Shown: positions 47,401 to 58,131 of the stretch, piece by piece | Numbering within the stretch: position 1 is the first letter of the stretch | Layout of the letters: each line of letters opens with the position of its first letter | DNA from: Branchiostoma floridae | Taxonomy: Eukaryota > Chordata > Leptocardii > Amphioxiformes > Branchiostomatidae | Direction of reading: 5' to 3' | Assembly: GCF_000003815.2 (NCBI RefSeq) | Contig: NC_049979.1 | Location: 16,178,900 to 16,242,899 of the forward strand | DNA: 64,000 nucleotides | The notes under the pieces: generated by a model | Told to the model about the DNA's origin: nothing | The model's input: only the letters and a program-made list of their open reading frames with translations | Databases searched by the model: none | Program-made: the position numbers and the translations under genes

Positions 47401-50400
47401 AGTCCCAGGCAGCTGAGAATCTTCTCTGGGGTCTCCTTCATCACACTACCCATGTCCGGAATGGTTGAACGGACACCTGAATAAAACATGGGACAAATGG
47501 ACGGTGAGAAAATAGTTCACAGAACATTTAGGGACCTGACGATATTTACCGGGGGGGAGGGCTGGTGCATAGGTGGGGGGGGGGCAATGAAAAATTTTTT
47601 GAGCCGAGGGGGGGGCCATTGAAAAATTTTTTGAGCCGGGGGGGGGCCATTGAAAAAAAATTGCCTCAGGGGCCTTGATAAATACAAGCAAAATGTGCCC
47701 CTGAAATGCAGGCAATGAAGTTTCAGATGGTCAAGATTTCAATTTTTCTCTGGACGTCCCTTGAGACGGCTTGCGGCTCTGGCGCACACAACACTTCGGC
47801 ACTCATCGCCGTCAAAAATCTCTTCCTCTGACAGAAAATTGTCATTACATTTAGCATAGTCTACCAGCGAAGTTTATCCCTCAAAATGCAGAAAATCGTG
47901 TCTCAGAGGGTCCAAATTTCATCATTTGAATGACATTTCTCCAGATCTACCTTGCGACGGCTCGTGCCATGCCCGGCGCTCGAAATCGTGGGAATACGTT
48001 GGGGGCGTCGTCGCCCTCAAACCCATGTGAAGTTCTAATAGAAAGGCTATTAAACTTAAAGCTTAGTCTGCCAGCAAATTTTGCCAATCAAAATTTAGGA
48101 AAGACCGTTTCAGATAGTCAAGATTTCCAAATTTTCCCGGGGGAGCATGCCCCCGGACCCCCAAGGATTACGTTGATATAGTTCGCCCTCCCCATACTGA
48201 GAAATTTTCTGCAGCCGCCTCTGTCGTGTGATTCCATGTTCGCACGAAATTTAAGAAAACTAGAAACTAAAATTGGTATAAATATCAATCCTGCGTGCAT
48301 CTGTTCTTTGTATACGGAATGGTTCACGGACGGCAACGGGATAAAACATTACGATGTTTACTTTCGTGACAGCCGGCTCTCTGCTGCATATGACGTAATC
48401 ATGGTGGCGCTATAATTGGCCGAAATAACTCTCGTTTTAGAAAGATTGAAGCAATCTTGAAGCGGTTTTCGAAACGATATCGCTAAAATGTACCCAAGTC
48501 TCTTCCATCTACAACATTAATTTGTTTTCTTTTGTGTAAATTTCGTACATGTGTAGTGGAAACGATCGCCCAAGTTGGATTACCGCCCCTCCCCGCCCGC
48601 TTTTCTCTTCGTTGATGTGGACGCATAAAGGGGGGAGGGGCCATTGAAAAATTTTTGTGGGCGAGGGGGGGGGGCCATTGAAAAAATTTTTGGGGCGGGG
48701 GGGGGGGGGGGGGCCCCTTGAAAAAATTTTTTACCAAACCTATTTTGCCCCCCCCCCCCACCCCCAAAAAAAAACGGCGGGGCCCTTAAAAAAAAGACTT
48801 CAAGAGGGCCAGTGTGTTTGTTTAAATTCAAGAGCTTTCCACGAAGTCAATCCTGTTTTTGTTATACTTATTGTGGTAACGTTACTAAGTATTGGGATCT
48901 TTGATATAGCCTTTTATAGGTACTTGCACGTGTAATGGGCTGTGATGGCTACTGTACGTAGACAGTATACACAACATGCATTTCATCACAAGCTAATGTC
49001 AAAGGATTAATTGAGGCATAAAACATTAAATATAAATGTACCATCGTCTTGGAGAAGCTCTTTGAAGTCTATGGCTAAGGAACCTTTCTGCTCAATTTCA
49101 TCCTTTGAATGGAAAAAATAAAACATTTTAGTTCCACAACAAAGGCTCATCTTATTTGAAAAGTAACAAAAAAACAAGACAGTATGAATATTTTATGACA
49201 CATTGTCAGATGCTGCCTTTAACCTTATCATATAGCTCCAGGATGGACAGGAAGTATTTCTCGAAGGCCTGTGTTCTCACAACATCAGGGGAGTGCTCTG
49301 TGTATACTGAAAAAAGATAGTATTAAACGTTAGCCACTAGAAAATCCACCCAAGGAGGTGAAAAAAGACTTTTTACCTCCTTGATCCACCTGATTGGATT
49401 ACAATGGACCAATAGGACACTCTTTAATTTATTGACAACAAATTTAAAACATTGTCACTAAAAGATTCCAATTGTCATCAATCATCGTCATGACATCGAT
49501 GATAAGCCTCATTGTCATTGCCCGATAAGCTTATTAGGTAAAATAGATAAACTAAAACTATTGGTTAACTGGTTATGTAAGGATACGTGATTTAGTAGGA
49601 CATACAAGAGGCCGTCATTACTACCTTGGTTTGGGAAGTACAGGTGCCAGCCCTTGTAGGGGGACGGGATGACATTTTCAAGGATGGCCTGTGACAAACG
49701 TGGTCTAGTCTGGGAGGCTGATGTTGAACCACTGTACCCACCTCTCCGTGAGCTGGACGAACCTGAGGTGTTAAAAAACAACATAGGCTCCACCAATATA
49801 ACGTCCTTGGCTCCACAGGGCATGCATGGTCAAAACATTTTGTTCGTAATCTTGAGAAAATTTAGCATGTTAACGTTAACATCCATTGGCATAATACCGG
49901 TCGGTTTACTGCAATTTCTCAAGCAATGCTAATTTGGCAAATGATCAACGCATCATTTTCTCCAGTTACATATTGCTGTTACAGCTTACCTTTGCCACTT
50001 CTTCTGTGTAAATTATTTTGTCTCTCTGGTCCTGCTAAAAACATAATATCGTAATTGGAACACACCGCGGAATTGCACGGAGAACGGGCGCGTGGTTGGA
50101 AGGGGGTGCACTATACCGGTCGAACGAAACACGGCACAACTAACTGCCGCTATGTACCTTTATACATCCTCTGTTGTTCCTTTCTTTCCTGTTAGTAGTT
50201 GCACAAAACAAAAATCTGCATGAGCATACAAAAAGGCATGAGAAAATGGGCGTATACTGACAAGAATTTTCATTTAATTTTGATCCGTCACAACCGCTAT
50301 GACGTAAAACTTTACTGCTGGCCGTAGCATTAAAAATGGCGGGAAAATGGCGGCGTACGTTCAATTTGACCCATTCAGCCGTAGATCCGGGCGATAATGC

Positions 50401-51126
50401 AACGGTTCCTCACACTTTTACACGAGTTGTAGGTCACCAAAAGAAATTCAAGATTGCTGTTGAATCATGCTCATCTTGTGCCGTGAGCACATGTGATTAT
50501 TATCTACAAATCTGGCGATGAACGAGACAGTGTGTTTGTCCCACGACGAGCTCGCCTGCCCCGAAAATGACCTGAAAACTTTTGGCCTTGTTGTCTTCGA
50601 ATGCATTGTTATCGATGCTTTGTAAATTATGTATTGGACACCGAGATGTCTGAAGTGTGCATACCTCAGAAATAACTATTGTTGCATGTGTAGATCTCTT
50701 TAAGTTCCACTATTTTTAATCGACCGGTATAAGGCTTATGACCGGTATTATGCCAATGCATGTTAATATTTGTTAACGTTATGTCTGGAAAAATATGATC
50801 ATGTGTGTAACAGCTGAAATATCCAAAACATTTTAACGACCCAAAGTTGGCATTACTCTACCCTCTCTGAAATATTGACAGAGATCAAGTGCAAAAGATA
50901 GTTGTGTCAACAGGCGGAAGCCTTTCAACAACGATATATCCTCAAGGTATCCTCAAGGTATCCTCAAGTTACAAAACTCGAAAGCGTATAATTTTGTTGT
51001 TTACGCCGAGGAAGGTTCACACTCACCGCCTCTGCTATGGTTCTGATCACGCCTGCTGTAGTGGCCACGTCCGCCACGCCCACGCCACCATGGCCTTCCT
51101 CTCGACTGGCCTCCTCGGTAACTCAT
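38441..51126 (-). CDS. MCM8: MCM8 DNA helicase, near-complete (one exon in assembly gap)
   Basis: AAA+ helicase working with MCM9 in homologous recombination and replication-fork repair. Exons in order: 51126-51027, 50034-49990, 49762-49625, 49306-49224, 49102-49042, 47476-47388, 46895-46786, 46553-46498, 46309-46209, 46073-46032, 45848-45763, 45555-45473, 45313-45245, 44990-44767, [gap exon ending about 44395-44400], 44133-44065, 43958-43881, 43670-43598, 43304-43240, 42695-42652, 42454-42368, 42138-42075, 41744-41689, 41557-41521, 41288-41223, 40670-40620, 40376-40311, 40080-39988, 39674-39598, 39299-39215, 38912-38823, 38554-38441. 833 residues are visible; about 21 are expected in the gap (human 840). 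The N-terminus is RG-rich ([11 protein letters not shown]) as in human MCM8. A zinc-finger region (CLTC...CPAPDC) precedes the OB part. The helicase core has Walker [10 protein letters not shown], Walker B IDEFDKM, NPVGG and arginine finger LLSRFD; the winged-helix tail ends [13 protein letters not shown]. All phases agree on both sides of the gap. Confidence 0.96.
44401..44500. other. Assembly gap (100 N) within MCM8
   Basis: A 100-N placeholder. MCM8 exons on both sides are phase 0 and end GHE / start NRIPVRG, so a short exon (about 63 nt, the GLALALFGG region in human) is missing. The bases just left of the gap read AGGCAAGTGAG on the minus strand, a good splice-donor context for that exon. 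Confidence 0.85.
46881..47280. repeat. 30-bp minisatellite containing an MCM8 splice acceptor
   Basis: About 12 units of GGTCATGGGTCAGGACCTAC followed by ACAGACAAAA, mostly 30 bp, with decay toward 47280 and a 7-bp insertion in one unit. The first unit overlaps the 5' end of the MCM8 exon 46895-46786 and its TGTGTAG acceptor, so each unit repeats acceptor plus exon start. Reading the plus strand gives long but spurious ORFs. Confidence 0.92.
47550..47665. repeat. G-tract / CCATTGAAAAATTTTTT tandem repeat, left block
   Basis: About three units of GGGGGGGCCATTGAAAAATT plus TTTTGAGCC in MCM8 intron. The G runs could form quadruplexes and are prone to assembly error. Confidence 0.8.
47700..48180. 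repeat. ~190-bp degenerate tandem repeat
   Basis: Three diverged copies, recognisable from AAATGCAGGCAATGAAG (47703), AAAATGCAGAAAATCG (47883) and AAAATTTAGGAAAGACC (48090), each followed by a TCAGA.GGTC-AAATTTC block. The last contains GGGGGAGCATGCCCCCGGAC. Likely the interior of a dispersed element bounded by the two G-rich blocks. Confidence 0.6.
48605..48790. repeat. G-tract / CCATTGAAAAATTTTT tandem repeat, right block
   Basis: Same unit and orientation as the block at 47550-47665, with very long G and C homopolymers. It lies about 1 kb away across the 190-bp repeats. Confidence 0.8.
50336..50355 (+). promoter_or_regulatory. E2F/YY1-like motif pair in MCM8 intron 1
   Basis: ATGGCGGGAAAATGGCGGCG holds a perfect E2F core (GGCGGGAAA) overlapping a YY1-like AAAATGGCGGC. 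Such a pair usually sits at a transcription start. A 61-codon plus-strand ORF (50336-50521) begins here but I do not recognise its product. Confidence 0.4.
50937..50968. repeat. 11-bp tandem repeat, three copies
   Basis: TATCCTCAAGG repeated three times in MCM8 intron 1. Confidence 0.85.
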
Positions 51127-51199
51127 CCCCCGTCCTATGTCAAGTAACGCTACGTTTCACGGTAAACGCAGGACGGAAAAAGGACTGCTCAAGTCAAAG

Positions 51200-51207
51200 T
51201 TCCCGCC
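51200..51207. promoter_or_regulatory. E2F-like site upstream of MCM8
   Basis: TTCCCGCC about 75 bases upstream of the MCM8 ATG. MCM-family genes are established E2F targets, so position and sequence agree. Confidence 0.45.
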
Positions 51208-51552
51208 TAATAACAATCGCCATGATGATGATGACAGTGCGCCTCCGTCTATATCAGGGACCTAACATCAACGCCATCTTGCGGACTAAAGAGAAGTGCA
51301 GAAAGCAGTACTGTATTCCGATGAGAGAATCAATCATTCTCATGCGATGGATGTTGTGGTTGCTATCTTGAATTTGATAGAGTTGCAGAATGAGGTAGTA
51401 GACTTTTTGACGAAAGATGATTTAGTTAAATGACGTAGTTAAAACCGATTTGTTACGTCTGTTATATGAGATTAGAGCATATATAACGTTAGAGTAAACC
51501 GTTAGTTTCCAAGTCTCTTCATTCTCGCAATCATAGCTACCAAGTACCAAGC

Positions 51553-51589
51553 CTCTTCGTCCTCTCTATTTGCGAGAGTGGACGAAGAG
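51553..51589. repeat. Imperfect inverted repeat (hairpin)
   Basis: CTCTTCGTCC-CTCTC and GAGAGTGGACGAAGAG are complementary across a short loop, apart from a two-base bulge. Role unknown. Confidence 0.7.
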
Positions 51590-54500
51590 ACTCAGCAGCT
51601 GTAGTAGGTTTGGATACAAGGCTAATTTGAGAAATCCGACAACCTAGAATATAGCCTTATAGGCGACATTGGTCAGCCATGTTGTCATATTCCATCAAGG
51701 TAGACGAAATATTGGATAAATTTTCAGTTACCCCATAAAGCAGGACACAAATGAGATAAGGTGTACCATTTTCTATCCTTAAAGGTTGTAAAAACTTGAA
51801 GCATGGTTTTATTCAGTTAGCATCAACATTTCTAACAAATAGTCCACATTTAGATAACCATAGCACATACTTTAGGTTGGTAATGAATGTCGGTAATGTT
51901 TGTCATATTCCCCAGGGAATGTCGCGGTCCATTTAATGTTAATATACTTTTGAAAATATCGATAATGCAATAACAGTAGATGGCTTTTAACATATCGCGA
52001 GGGGAGAGGGACATCAAGTTGTCCCCTAATGTCACCATAACCCCCAGTTTACGCGACAAAGAAAGTGATTGCTGTTACTAGGATGTCAGGATTTTCCTGG
52101 TAATCATCAATTCTTGCGGAGGATTAATTCTATCGACACAGAACAGTAGCTCAGTCCGGCTGTCTGTCCAGTCAACAGAGGTTAAACAGCGGCTCTCATT
52201 CCCCACACGTCCCAGCCAGCCACAGATGAACGATAGTGTTAGTTTAATGGTGTTGTTGGCACGGGAGGCCATTCTAGCCTTTATTGAGCGTCCAAAAACG
52301 TTAGCCACAACATCTGGGCTTTTACGCCCCTGTTCAAAAGAGTATTTGCCCGAAATTCCCTCTTGTTGCTGCTCCACACCCAGAGCTTTTAACATACATT
52401 AGTCAGCAAATGGACCGGTTAATCATTCAGATATTCAAGGATGACCTTAACACGGTGGACCAAAGATGTAAGGGTGTGCCAAATGGAGAACGTTTATATC
52501 TTCATGTCCATACGAGACTCTCGGCACGTATACCTATGCCATGTTCTAGTGCCTAATAACAATATGCGGATCATACAGATGTGTTGAAATGTTACACCTA
52601 AATCTTTGGTCATGCATCTGCTTGTCCAGTTTATAATATACCTGTCTCCTCCTCCAAGCGTAACTAATTTCAGTAGCCGAAGTGTTGATTCACTCCATAG
52701 TTGTTCATGCGGTGTCTGCAGTTTTCTTAAAGACTTAAAAGTTAGTAGCTGTGTCTCAGTCTCAATGCCGTGTTAGTCAGATCTGGATGCACAATTAGGT
52801 AGCACATCGCCGGCACAACATCAGTTACTGTCTGAAGACAACTCGCGTTAAAGTGTAGGGATGATAACGTAACGATCCGTGCTGTTAATGCGCCTTACCC
52901 GAGTGCTTCTTGTGTAGAGAGCCGAAATGGCGACCTCTTGTTCGCCTCCTCATGCAATATCGTGATCAAATGGGATCAATAAACTCTTGAGAGATGACCA
53001 GACCGCAGTTAGCAGCACAAACCGCCTGCTCCATCTGCAAAAGGCACCGACTTTAACAACCGGCCATTAAGTTCGAATTCCGCCATAAGGAAGTTATTAT
53101 TTAGCTCGCGTTTGGTGCTATTGGGTGATCATGACCCATCTATTTGAAGGCTCTTGTGGGGAAAGAAGGAAGTAAGATATTAAAAGCTCCTCCAGGCTTT
53201 CAAGGTCAGTAGTGTCCGCGCAATCTCGCCGCCATGTCTCGGTTAATGCCCGCCTGTGCTTTCGGTAATGTAACGCGCGTCGTGCTGTCTAGTGTTGGCT
53301 GGCGTGCCGAGAACATAATCGCACTTCAAGAAGAAATGCTGCGATGAATATAGACCCAAGGGTGCCCCACACAACCCCTTCTATTAAAAACAATTAACCC
53401 ACATTATCTAGAGATTTACAGGATAGACTTAAGAGCAAATTGTGAAAATTACCCACATTGTGGTGAGATCATTTGCATCGCTCTTACTTTCTAGAAGCGG
53501 CCGACGTGAGGTCTTTTGCATTGGCACCTGGAGCTCAAAACCAGAGCATTATGGCAAGTCTACATCTTCTCTTACCGAGATCATTCGCCATTTAATAATC
53601 CAGGAACAAGTGTACCTGAACACTGCTAATTTAAACAGGAAATAGCCTTTGAAATTATGTAGATTATTTTGTATTTTGTAAAAGCTTTTCGTTGCATCGC
53701 ATTTTCTTCCATAAGTTGTTCTTATGTTAGTTTAGAAAATAAGTTGTTCTGGCTACATCATTATCAAAGTGTCAGATTTTGGCCAGACATTTTCGGATAA
53801 TGCGAGCTGAAATGAAGCAAGGCGCACACGTTTTCCACGAAGTGGTAAACATTCAACCTCGTCATGTAGCTATCAACCTTCACAGGGATCCTAAAGCTTG
53901 TACGGTTACAAATATCCCCAGCAGGTCCAACAAAGTTTGAAGTAGACCCCTTTGCTAACCTTCCTGTACCCCCGCCTTTGCTGCCAGGCGAAATCACTTC
54001 AGAAATGGGGTAATTGAAAGCACTTGCTGCAGCATGTACTGCTGGAAAGCCTTTAATTGGCTTACCTCCCCGCCTTTCAATCTTCTGTAGTACTGCCCTC
54101 TCCTGCGTGCCTCACACAATTTACTAAGCGCACACACTGTAATTTGTGAGTTGAAGTGCTTTTCCCATTTCGTCAAACCATCGCACGGACCATTACAACC
54201 AATTTGTAGTGCTCAGAAAATGACTGTTATCAATGTCGAGCTAACGGCCTGCAAATTTGGCAGCATTTGAAGATTAATACACTGAAAGCTACTAGAAATC
54301 TACGAGACAAACATGTCAATTATTTTTTCATGTTTAGACCATTTCCTGGTCTTCAACCGGTCGTAACGTTAATAGATGAGCTGAGCGCATTGCAGCTGAC
54401 AGAGGGCGCTTGTGGGTACTGGGTGTGTTACTGAGCATGGAGTGCAGTTGTTTTGAAACGGGAAACAGAAAAGAACATAAAGGTACATTTCCCCCAACAG

Positions 54501-57500
54501 TTTATGAGTACATTTCTATTGATATTTTGATGCCTACATAGCATCATGGAAGATCGCAGAATGCTTACAAAAGAGAGTGTAAATAATGATAATTTCACTG
54601 CTAAGTCATGATTGTAAAAATAACAGAATTTAATTCTTTGTACGTTTTATCTAAACTGAAATTGATTTTGCCATAATCAAAAGATTTTTAAGATAATGTA
54701 AGCAGCGTGGTGTTTTCTTGAAGTTATGTCGCAACACTAAAGGTATCTCCATCATTTATTAGAAATAAATGACTGGTGCTCTGTAGTGTGAAAACAAACT
54801 TCAGTATGCACACATACTCGTAGCGTTATGTCCACCAGTTATCTCAGCTGTCAAACAGTATTCAATTGTTATTTCCAACAAAAAGAATAATTTTCAACAG
54901 TACAGCACCATTGCTTTTTCAATAAATGTTAGAATTACAATTAAATCCTTCAGAATTAATTCTACAAACGCAAATGAAATGTCAAGCTTTCCATGCTCTT
55001 TTGCTTCTCTTAAAATAGATGTGGAGAATGTCAGTTTCTAAGTATGCCGTGACAAGTGCTCACATCACTTGCATTATGCCTGGTGGGGTGGATTGTGTAA
55101 TTGACGTCTGTTTGTATTCGTAGCCAAAAAAAAAAACATTTGTTAATCCTGGCCAAAACCTCAACTTGTAGAAGACGTTACATTTTGTCGAAAATAATAA
55201 GGCAAATGGTACACATGTACAGTTCGATTGTATTATTCTTTCAAAGTTTGTCATGCGCCATATTTTTGCTTGTATCCAAGACCATCTAAGAGGTCACATT
55301 TCTGGGTAGAAGTCTAGAACCCTCTATAACATTGCCTTTTTTCATTTGAAGCTCAACGCCTTTTTGTCATTATACAAGGTCTTGTAAAGATCATATCTAT
55401 TTTTGAACAACAGTTTCGACAATCGACCGGAAACAAGTACACAGAAAGCTGTTGTTTTTTACTTACGTAAAGTTCTTGCGTAAAATTGAATTGCCTTTCC
55501 AGATGGGAAAACCTTGAAAATGTGAAGTTTGGCCCAGGGCTACGGCATACGAGTAGAAACACTTGCTTTGGTAACCAAATGTCGAGTCGCTGATTGGCTG
55601 ATGGCAGCCCTGAGGGGCAACTTTGATGCCATTATGTTTGTTATGGTGACCAGTCCACATACAGCGGATGATTAGATTTAGCGATAGTACTGATGACATC
55701 GGTATAGACTTGGAGCCAAGTAGGTAAACTGATAATGTGTACACTGTGTGGAGCACTTTATATCATGGCAACAATCTCTCTGAAAGTAGAGATCTAAGAA
55801 AAATAGCAAAGTACAAAGACACCGCCATCTATAAACAACAGTACAAACATCCTTCCAGAGAAATATCACTCAAGAAGAACTCAAGAACTTTTTTCTTGAC
55901 TGTCGGTGATTCAAGGGGTCCCATGGTCATAACGTTTCTAGGGATTCCGTTTAATGCTGAAGTTTAAGTCCTTTATTGTCCCCGCTCCTTTCACCCAGGT
56001 TCTAAGGCAATCAGTATCGTCGTAAATATAATAAACGCGTCGTTAAGTTTGACTTTTCTGTGCAAAGCCGTCTCTCTACGTCTTTTACAGGTACTGACAA
56101 GTTACAACTACAGTGACAGTTGGGGCATGAGGGCATGTTAGAGAGTTATAGAGAAATATTGGTTGGAGCTCACATCCATCATTCTGACAGCAGGTGTTCC
56201 CGAGACCCCCGTCCTTGCCCCCTGTGGTCGCCAGGAATTGACCGCTAATGGCCGATGCGCAGCTTGACACAAAGGTGCCTCACAAACCTGTGTTCTCACG
56301 CTGGCCAGCGGCCGCGGGGCAGAGATACACAGCAAAGAGCGCGCCAAACATTTGCTGGTTACCTGGTTTAACTAGCCTAGTACCATTCCCAGCAAAGGGT
56401 AAATAGAGAGAAAATTAATAGAAAAGGTCAAAATTATGTATGAGGAAGACAGGCCCCTAAGGGGCCCTCCGCCCGTTCTGTGATGTAGATGGTACATGTA
56501 ACGTTTATACATGTTATTCCGACTACCTGTCACCGTTTTCAACAAAAGCTAGGGCTACAACAACTTTGGGAGGGAATCGTGAAGATACCGTGCGTGACGG
56601 CTCTGGCCAGGTAACCTTGCATATTGCAAAGCCAGGAGACAAAACCAGCTGACAGCTCGTACATCAAACGTTTTTTTGGGTGCTGATTTAATGTTATTTG
56701 ACATCCATTAGAAAAGAGTGCGTGCCAATCAGCTCACAGGAGCAGGCCCGCCATGATTAGCACTACGCCCCAGGTAATAGCCACTTGCTTTGATACTCAA
56801 GCCCAATTAATCCATTAATAAAACCATAATCTACCCGCCGTAAAGTAGATTTTCCCAAAGTGACTTTCATGGCGGTGAAATCAGAAACCACTGCCGAAGG
56901 GCCTTCGACTCGCATCTACTTGATTATGAGAGCAAATTAAAGTTAACTAGCTATAATACATCTGACGATATACAGAGTTTTAAATTTAGACAAAGTATGC
57001 AGGTATCTTTACTCGTTCCAGAATGCTTGGTGGGAATTTTCAGGGTTACACATTGTGTGTGCATAGGTTGCTTTTTCTTCTAATTGTCAAATTACCTATC
57101 CGAAATGTTTTAATTAGATCTACACGCAACTCATCAGAAATACCAGTGGTGACTGGAGAATAAAATATAAAAGTCACAGAATTTCTCTGGGAATGAAACG
57201 AACTTAGACGTCATTAATATTTAAAACCTTGAATGTCCAGATCACAGCACAGAAAGTTTGTAATCTTCATTCAACTGCTGCTATGTTCCTGTAGAGAGGC
57301 CACTATGCTGGACGGGTACACTGTAGGCGATATCGCATCGCCACTGCAGCTTTTGGATCCGGCTGCCTTGAAGTCCACCGACAGGTTACCACATATTGTC
57401 AAGACTGAACCCGCTTGCGAGGGCAAACACATTCAATGTACGGATTCGACTGGGATTCGACGATGATTAGAAACTGTGTAAGTAGTCTTGAATAGATGCA

Positions 57501-57544
57501 TACATGTTGCATTTTTTCCCCTCAAAGATGTAGACTCCTCTAAT

Positions 57545-58131
57545 AGGGCCTTCACACGGAAATCGAATTAGCAGGAATCCAGCCGAACTAGTCGGAATGA
57601 AGTATTTGCAAAATTCGTAACACAGTCGGGGCCATTCCGAGTGGGAATCCCAAATGGACTCGATATCCCCTTCATACGAGAAGGAATGAGCCAGAATGCC
57701 GTCAGAATGAAAATTCTTTTCTATTCCTGGGAATTCGTAGTGTATTCTAGAAATTCTTACTGCATTCGAGATATTCTTTTGGCCACATTCGGGCAGGATT
57801 CGAGATGGCTTGCCGTTTCGGTTCTCCATCGAATGAGATAAGAACGTTTCGAATAATGTTGGAATGCCACAGAATGCGGTCAGACTGCAATTAGAATAGA
57901 TAGAATCCACTATGAATGCCATTCGATATTTCTACACTTCGAATGCACCTCGACAGTTACGTTTTTGACATGTCAAAAACTTTCGAGCCAGCCAAAAGAA
58001 CGGGGACGAATAGCTGGAATGCAGTACGAATCTTTAGAATACAGTACGAATTGCGAGGAATTGCCACGAATAGAAAACAATTCCATTCGGACGGCATTCC
58101 GGCTCATTCGTGCTCTCGTGTGAAGGGGGCT
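57545..58131. mobile_element. ~590-bp non-autonomous TIR element
   Basis: CCTTCACACG at 57549-57558 faces CGTGTGAAGG at 58117-58126, with weaker complementarity outside. The interior is built from GAATnC/GAATG-type words. A third end-like copy (CCCCTTCATACGAG, 57667-57680) lies inside, followed by AATGAGCC.GAATGCCGTC exactly as at the right end. The ORFs here (for example 57922-57467 minus) follow from this repetition and are not genes. Target duplication not clear. Confidence 0.6.

Noticed and set aside
48483..48831. Proline- or glycine-rich ORFs in the MCM8 intron
   Set aside because: Products of G/C homopolymers in a repeat block.
50336..50521. 61-codon ORF starting MAGKWRRTF as a real gene
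   Set aside because: Starts at a promoter-like motif, but the product is unrecognised and it lies inside an MCM8 intron; kept only as part of a promoter observation.
50889..51371. 160-codon plus-strand ORF
   Set aside because: Antisense to MCM8 exon 1 and its promoter; exon 1 is supported by phase and the RG-rich match.
52078..52395. 105-codon minus-strand ORF as a gene
   Set aside because: No recognisable domain, no splice context, and composition like its surroundings; length possible by chance.
53234..53350. 37-codon ORF in a CpG-rich patch
   Set aside because: Too short and without any homology or splice support.
57467..57922. 151-codon minus-strand ORF
   Set aside because: Lies wholly inside the TIR element and follows its GAATnC word repetition; no family similarity.
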